Source: CAXRDE01 sp964229355 (GTDB taxonomy: Bacteria > Cyanobacteriota > Sericytochromatia > UBA7694). Taken from it: 64,000 nucleotides of DNA. The position numbers were made by a program, and so were the translations under genes. Shown here piece after piece: positions 60,484-64,000 of this stretch (its first letter is position 1; every line of letters begins with the position of its first letter). The notes under the pieces were generated by a model. It made no database searches. It was not told the DNA's origin and saw nothing but the letters and a program-made list of their open reading frames with translations. Location: NCBI GenBank assembly GCA_964229355.1, contig CAXRDE010000023.1, forward strand, positions 124,001-188,000, in the 5' to 3' direction.

Positions 60484-60512
60484 AATGGGGTTAAACCGAT
60501 AGTGAGAAACCC

Positions 60513-61049
60513 TTAGTTTGCACAGTTAATCACGCTGTTATGGGCCCAGTAACGATTACCGGTCCCCGAACGCAGCAAATACCAACCGTTATACTCGTAA
60601 GGGTTGCCAGGGCTTTCTAAGTTGAGTTTTTCGCCCCGAGGTGCCACGCGGTAGGTACGCGAAGCCAGGTTAGGATACGCTTTCATGTAAGCACCACCTG
60701 GATTACTTACCGTAACCATGGAACATTTACCGTCATAAGAATCACCTGCACAACTGACCACGGAGCGGTGAACCCAATACATATCGCCACTGCCCGTACG
60801 CACGTTAACCCAGCCATTGCGCGCGGTTTTGCCTGTGGGGGTCAACGCTTCGCCCCGCATGGCGTTACGGGCCGTGCGATAATTGAGCGAAGGACCTGTT
60901 TTTAAGTAGGCATAAGCACTTGATACCTTGACCTGTGAGCACATCTGACGGGTCATGGCAGCGCTTGCTTCGGGTGCATTCACCGAGACACCGCCCAATA
61001 CCATCATTGCGCCTGCTAATAAACCGGTTATTTTCTGTGTGAACATCAT
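60513..61049 (-). CDS. secreted protein with two SH3-like (SH3b) repeats
   Basis: A 178-residue protein with a signal peptide (cleavage about after residue 30, PEASA). The mature part is two related repeats, about 36-100 and 108-178, each with ..AYLKTGPSLNYRTARNAMRGE or AYMKAYPNLASRTYRVAPRGE, then GW-V/L-RTGSG-YW-H-SV and closing cysteine, the bacterial SH3 pattern for binding peptidoglycan or similar polymers. Paired cysteines at the repeat ends suggest disulfides in an exported protein. GGGAG precedes the ATG. It faces the NlpC/CHAP-like gene tail to tail. Confidence 0.82.
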   Translation of the reverse strand: MMFTQKITGLLAGAMMVLGGVSVNAPEASAAMTRQMCSQVKVSSAYAYLKTGPSLNYRTARNAMRGEALTPTGKTARNGWVNVRTGSGDMYWVHRSVVSCAGDSYDGKCSMVTVSNPGGAYMKAYPNLASRTYRVAPRGEKLNLESPGNPYEYNGWYLLRSGTGNRYWAHNSVINCAN

Positions 61050-61216
61050 TGTTTTCTCCCTGACTTTGAATTCATTTTAAAGCATTCAAACATTCATTAT
61101 CTTTAATGTTTTAATATTCACTATCCTAACGCTTTTTGGGAGCGCTGAAAAGCCGTCCATGCCCCATTTTTACAGCATCTTTATTTCTCATATCTCCCCG
61201 ATTACTTTCGGGTTTG

Positions 61217-61225
61217 TGCTAGCAT
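61217..61225 (+). promoter_or_regulatory. extended -10 promoter TGCTAGCAT
   Basis: An extended -10 (TG-n-TAGCAT) 31 bases before the KtrB/TrkH-like gene. The surrounding TTTGTGCTAGCAT is identical to 23278-23290. An imperfect inverted repeat (GCTAGCATG and CATGCTTAGC) spans the likely transcription start. Confidence 0.5.
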
Positions 61226-61256
61226 GTGTCATGCTTAGCTTGCTGAAGAATCCATT

Positions 61257-63311
61257 ATGAAAACGGTGTCTCCCGTTTCACGCATGGGCATGGATGGTGC
61301 CATTATTACCCTGGCCCCCTTGCTCTTGCTATTGGCGTTTACTGGAACCGAAGTAACCGGATTTACGACCCTGAGCTCTCTGGCGGTTCTTGAGCAATGG
61401 CGTGGCGGACTGGGCGCCTTTGCTGCGCTATGTGGCGTGATTTCAGGCAAGTTATTGTTTAAAAAGCTCAAAGCAGCAAGAGTCTTCGGTCTTTGTGCGG
61501 CCCTATCAGCGGCCCTGGCCGGGCTTCCTTACGCGATCAAAAATCCTTTTGTGGCATTGATCTCCCTGATTGCCCTTATTCTCTTTGGCTTTTCGTTGGC
61601 TGAGTTTACCATTCCTAAAATTTACTACAACGCCAGTCCCCTTGAAAAAAAAAGGCAAAGGGCCTGGTGGTCAGCCTTTAGCCTTCCTCTGGCCCTGTGT
61701 ATCAGTCTTGTACCCGGGGTCGCCAACACAGCCCTTTCTGCCTATATCATGCTCTTGTGTCTGGGTATTGCTCAGGTCTTGTTTTTTCGGTGGGCCAGTT
61801 ATAACGAAACCCGCCGCTTCCGCTGGATTCCCGCAGGCGTGCTTACCGCAGCGGGCGTCATTTTGGCCACCTTTCTAATGGCCCAGGTGTCTTATTTAAC
61901 AGCCATTGCAGCCATCTGGGGACTTACGCTGGTCAGCAGCCTGATCAGTTTAATGGCCCTTCCCCGCAACCACTTCTTTTTTGAACAGCAGAGCAGTGGT
62001 TGGGATCTGCTGCTAAACCATCCTGCCCGTATTTTGCTGACCACCTTCTTTTTGCTGTGTGCCAGCGGCACCCTCTTGCTCATGCTGCCGGTGTCTACGT
62101 TTGAAGGCATTCGCCTGATTGATGCCGCTTTTACCGCCGTCAGCGCGGTTTGTGTCACCGGTTTAATCGTCAAAGATACCCCGGTGGACTTCACCTTAAC
62201 AGGTCAGGCCTTTATTTTGCTGCTGATTCAACTGGGGGGCCTGGGTATTATGAGCTTGACGACGGTGACCCTGCATACCCTGGGACACCGGCTGAGTCTT
62301 CGCCAGGAGCGCCTCTTGACCTCAATGACCCAAACAGATCACAAAGATTTACTCAATGCCCTGTTCACCATCTTAAAATTCACCTTTATTACCGAAGCTG
62401 TGGGCGCTCTGGCCCTGAGCGGCTTTTTTCTGCACCTGGGCGACACGGTACCGATGGCCCTGTGGCGCGGTGTTTTTACCTCTATCTCTGCTTTTTGTAA
62501 CGCGGGCTTTGCCTTACAGAGCGACAGTCTGATTCCCTATCAGAACCAAAGCTTTATTTTGCACATTATTTCAACCCTGATTATTTTAGGGGGTCTGGCC
62601 CCGGCAGTGGTGCTTATGATTCCCCGCTGGTTTCGCCGAAAAGCGCTGCCGGCCTCAGGTCACGTGGCCCTGGTGACCACCGGCGTTTTGCTGCTCTCTG
62701 GCACCCTCATGATCGCCGCTTTTGAATGGAACGGGATTTTGCACGGCTTAACGGCGTTTGATAAATTGCAAAACGCCTGGTTTCAATCCGTCACCCTGCG
62801 TACCGCAGGCTTTAACTCTGTGGATTTGGCCCCTATTACGGGTCCCACCTTTTTAATGATGGTATTTTTTATGTTTGTGGGCGGCAGTCCTGGAGGTACC
62901 GCTGGCGGTGTCAAAACCACAGCCCTGGGCATTATGGCCCTGACCTTTTGGAGCCATATTACCAACCGCAGTGAAGTCATTGTCAGCTACCGACGGGTGC
63001 CTTCAGCCATTATTTATCAGGCGGTAACCATCATTATGTCAGGGCTGATTGTGCTATTTTTAACCATTATGATGCTCGAACTCACCCAACAAATTTCGGC
63101 CCGTGAACTGATCTATGAAGCGGCTTCAGCGGTGGGTACCGCTGGACTTTCGATTGGAGCCACGGGTAAATTAGATGAAATCGGTAAACTGATTGTTATT
63201 CTGGCCATGTTTGCCGGCCGGATTGGTCCGATGACCTTATTCATTCTCCTGGGCAATGAATCCCCACGAGCGGTCAAAAAATACCCCGATGCAAAAATCT
63301 CTTTAACCTAA
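61257..63311 (+). CDS. KtrB/TrkH-family potassium transporter subunit with extra N-terminal membrane domain
   Basis: A 684-residue membrane protein. From about residue 254 (LNHPARILLTTFFLLCASG) to the end it matches KtrB/TrkH: four pore motifs AVSAVCVTGLI, SISAFCNAGFA, SVTLRTAGFNS and ASAVGTAGLSIG, each with the selectivity-filter Gly. The first about 250 residues add roughly seven hydrophobic helices, so the protein is longer than typical KtrB of about 450 residues. It imports K+ with Na+ or H+ coupling under control of its RCK partner, encoded 18 bases downstream. Confidence 0.92.
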   Translation: MKTVSPVSRMGMDGAIITLAPLLLLLAFTGTEVTGFTTLSSLAVLEQWRGGLGAFAALCGVISGKLLFKKLKAARVFGLCAALSAALAGLPYAIKNPFVALISLIALILFGFSLAEFTIPKIYYNASPLEKKRQRAWWSAFSLPLALCISLVPGVANTALSAYIMLLCLGIAQVLFFRWASYNETRRFRWIPAGVLTAAGVILATFLMAQVSYLTAIAAIWGLTLVSSLISLMALPRNHFFFEQQSSGWDLLLNHPARILLTTFFLLCASGTLLLMLPVSTFEGIRLIDAAFTAVSAVCVTGLIVKDTPVDFTLTGQAFILLLIQLGGLGIMSLTTVTLHTLGHRLSLRQERLLTSMTQTDHKDLLNALFTILKFTFITEAVGALALSGFFLHLGDTVPMALWRGVFTSISAFCNAGFALQSDSLIPYQNQSFILHIISTLIILGGLAPAVVLMIPRWFRRKALPASGHVALVTTGVLLLSGTLMIAAFEWNGILHGLTAFDKLQNAWFQSVTLRTAGFNSVDLAPITGPTFLMMVFFMFVGGSPGGTAGGVKTTALGIMALTFWSHITNRSEVIVSYRRVPSAIIYQAVTIIMSGLIVLFLTIMMLELTQQISARELIYEAASAVGTAGLSIGATGKLDEIGKLIVILAMFAGRIGPMTLFILLGNESPRAVKKYPDAKISLT

Positions 63312-63329
63312 GATGAGGACAATTCCACA

Positions 63330-63995
63330 ATGCCACAACAAATTTTAATTATCGGATTGGGTCAATTTGGCATGTCTCTGGCCCGTACGCTCTCTGAAAA
63401 AGGGGCTGAAGTCTTAGCAGTAGATACCCGCCAAAGCCTGGTGGAAGAAGCCGCGGCCTTTGTCACCGAAGCCCTGGTGCTGGATGCCTCTGACGAGGCG
63501 GCCCTGGCGGGCCTTGAACCCGGCAAACGCGATTCAGTGGTCTGTGCCATCGGTGATGACTCCCGCGAGTCTTCAATTATGTGTACCGCCTTGCTTCGCC
63601 AGATGGGTGCGCCCATGATTATTGCTCGCGCGAACGATAAGGTGCACCAGCGTATTTTGCAATTGGTGGGCGCCCATCAGATCATTAACCCGGAACGAGA
63701 ATATGGTAAAAAATTTGCCAATCGCTTACTGTACAAAAACGTAATTGCAGATACCAACCTGGGCGAAGACCTTCACCTGACTGAAATTTGCGTACAACCC
63801 TCAATGGTGGGCAAAAGCCTGATTGATTTGGCCTTACCCCGCCGCTTTGGCATCATGGTGGTCGGTATTCGCAAAGGCGCGCAGGGCAAAATTATACAGC
63901 CCACGCCCGGTGAGCCGCTGGCATCAGGGGATAACATGATTATTGTCTCCAGTGAAGGTGCGATTCCAGAGTTGATCAAGGAGTTTAAAGCATGA
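63330..63995 (+). CDS. KtrA/TrkA-family potassium uptake regulatory subunit
   Basis: A 221-residue cytosolic RCK protein. The N-terminal Rossmann RCK_N domain starts ILIIGLGQFGMSLA with the nucleotide-binding GLGQFG and acidic D32 (AVDTRQ). The C-terminal RCK_C domain (LTEICVQPSMVGKSLIDLAL...GDNMIIVSSE) could bind c-di-AMP or similar ligands. It gates the KtrB-type channel encoded just upstream by binding ATP/ADP or NAD(H). The TGA overlaps an ATG at 63992. Confidence 0.94.
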   Translation: MPQQILIIGLGQFGMSLARTLSEKGAEVLAVDTRQSLVEEAAAFVTEALVLDASDEAALAGLEPGKRDSVVCAIGDDSRESSIMCTALLRQMGAPMIIARANDKVHQRILQLVGAHQIINPEREYGKKFANRLLYKNVIADTNLGEDLHLTEICVQPSMVGKSLIDLALPRRFGIMVVGIRKGAQGKIIQPTPGEPLASGDNMIIVSSEGAIPELIKEFKA

Positions 63996-64000
63996 AGCCG
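63992..64000 (+). CDS. start of a further gene cut by the window edge
   Basis: ATG AAG CCG begins in an ATGA overlap with the KtrA stop, as with other operon joins here. Only three codons are visible, so nothing can be said about the product. Confidence 0.4.

Noticed and set aside
1..64000. CRISPR arrays, rRNA, prophage or insertion sequences
   Set aside because: No regularly spaced repeats, rRNA-like sequence, transposase or phage structural genes were seen.

Overview
This 64 kb window is a gene-dense stretch of an ordinary bacterial chromosome with roughly balanced base composition. Most genes are on short operons with 1-4 bp overlaps (ATGA, GTGA, TAATG), and convergent genes often overlap at their tails. 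I see no rRNA, CRISPR array, insertion sequence, integrase or phage module. Lipoproteins with lipoboxes, many TPR proteins, tRNAs without encoded CCA, PEP carboxylase and a PATAN-domain protein would fit a non-phototrophic relative of Cyanobacteria (Sericytochromatia/Blackallbacteria-like), but this placement is a low-confidence inference from general character, not from a marker gene.

Layout. 1-2.0 kb: B12-binding radical SAM protein (cut by the left edge) coupled to an M42 peptidase. 2.0-5.7 kb: DUF2237 protein, then an opposing TAATG-coupled operon of a disordered protein, a TPR protein and an ABC ATPase. 5.8-8.5 kb: unknown protein, thioredoxin with a CsoR/CstR-like operator, SDR oxidoreductase, fatty acid hydroxylase-like protein. 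8.5-12.2 kb: alanine-glyoxylate-type aminotransferase, MarC, and a divergent NeuD-like acyltransferase/ATP-grasp pair around a palindrome. 12.3-22.2 kb: solute-binding lipoprotein, ndk, valS, PATAN protein, methyltransferase, NHL lipoprotein, subtilase lipoprotein. 22-31 kb: pRiA4b ORF-3-like protein, DUF1570 peptidase, TM0106-type nuclease, 2-hydroxyacid dehydrogenase, MscS channel, REC-GGDEF-EAL protein and two companions. 31-38 kb: small zinc-finger-like protein, cNMP-binding protein, unusual molybdopterin oxidoreductase, lipoprotein, TPR protein. 38-46 kb: ppc, nucleotide-sugar dehydrogenase/J-domain/YjbQ-like operon, then a receiver protein/ATP-grasp/glycerate kinase operon. 46-47.3 kb: two identical tRNA-Gly genes and tiny membrane ORFs. 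47.3-51.4 kb: 2OG oxygenase/acidic protein/TPR/serC/GNAT operon. 51.5-55.5 kb: FkbM methyltransferase, MoxR/VWA pair, ArsC-like protein, TPR protein. 55.5-59.1 kb: lipoprotein, dGTPase, prfC. 59.3-64 kb: NlpC/CHAP-like peptidase, SH3 protein, and a KtrB/TrkH plus KtrA/TrkA potassium uptake pair.

Functional themes: housekeeping translation and nucleotide functions (valS, ndk, prfC, dgt, tRNA-Gly); glyoxylate/serine/glycerate/PEP chemistry spread over the window (aminotransferase, hydroxyacid dehydrogenase, glycerate kinase, serC, ppc); cell-surface lipoproteins and proteases; osmotic and ion homeostasis (MscS, KtrB/KtrA-like); and signalling (c-di-GMP, cNMP and receiver proteins).

The points most worth follow-up are the perfect ATACCCCA/TGGGGTAT palindrome inside the thioredoxin promoter; an in-frame UAA at codon 4 after the best-placed Shine-Dalgarno/ATG upstream of release factor 3; the receiver/ATP-grasp/glycerate-kinase operon; a molybdopterin enzyme lacking the third Fe-S cysteine; and a perfect 12-bp inverted repeat over the start region of the FkbM methyltransferase.
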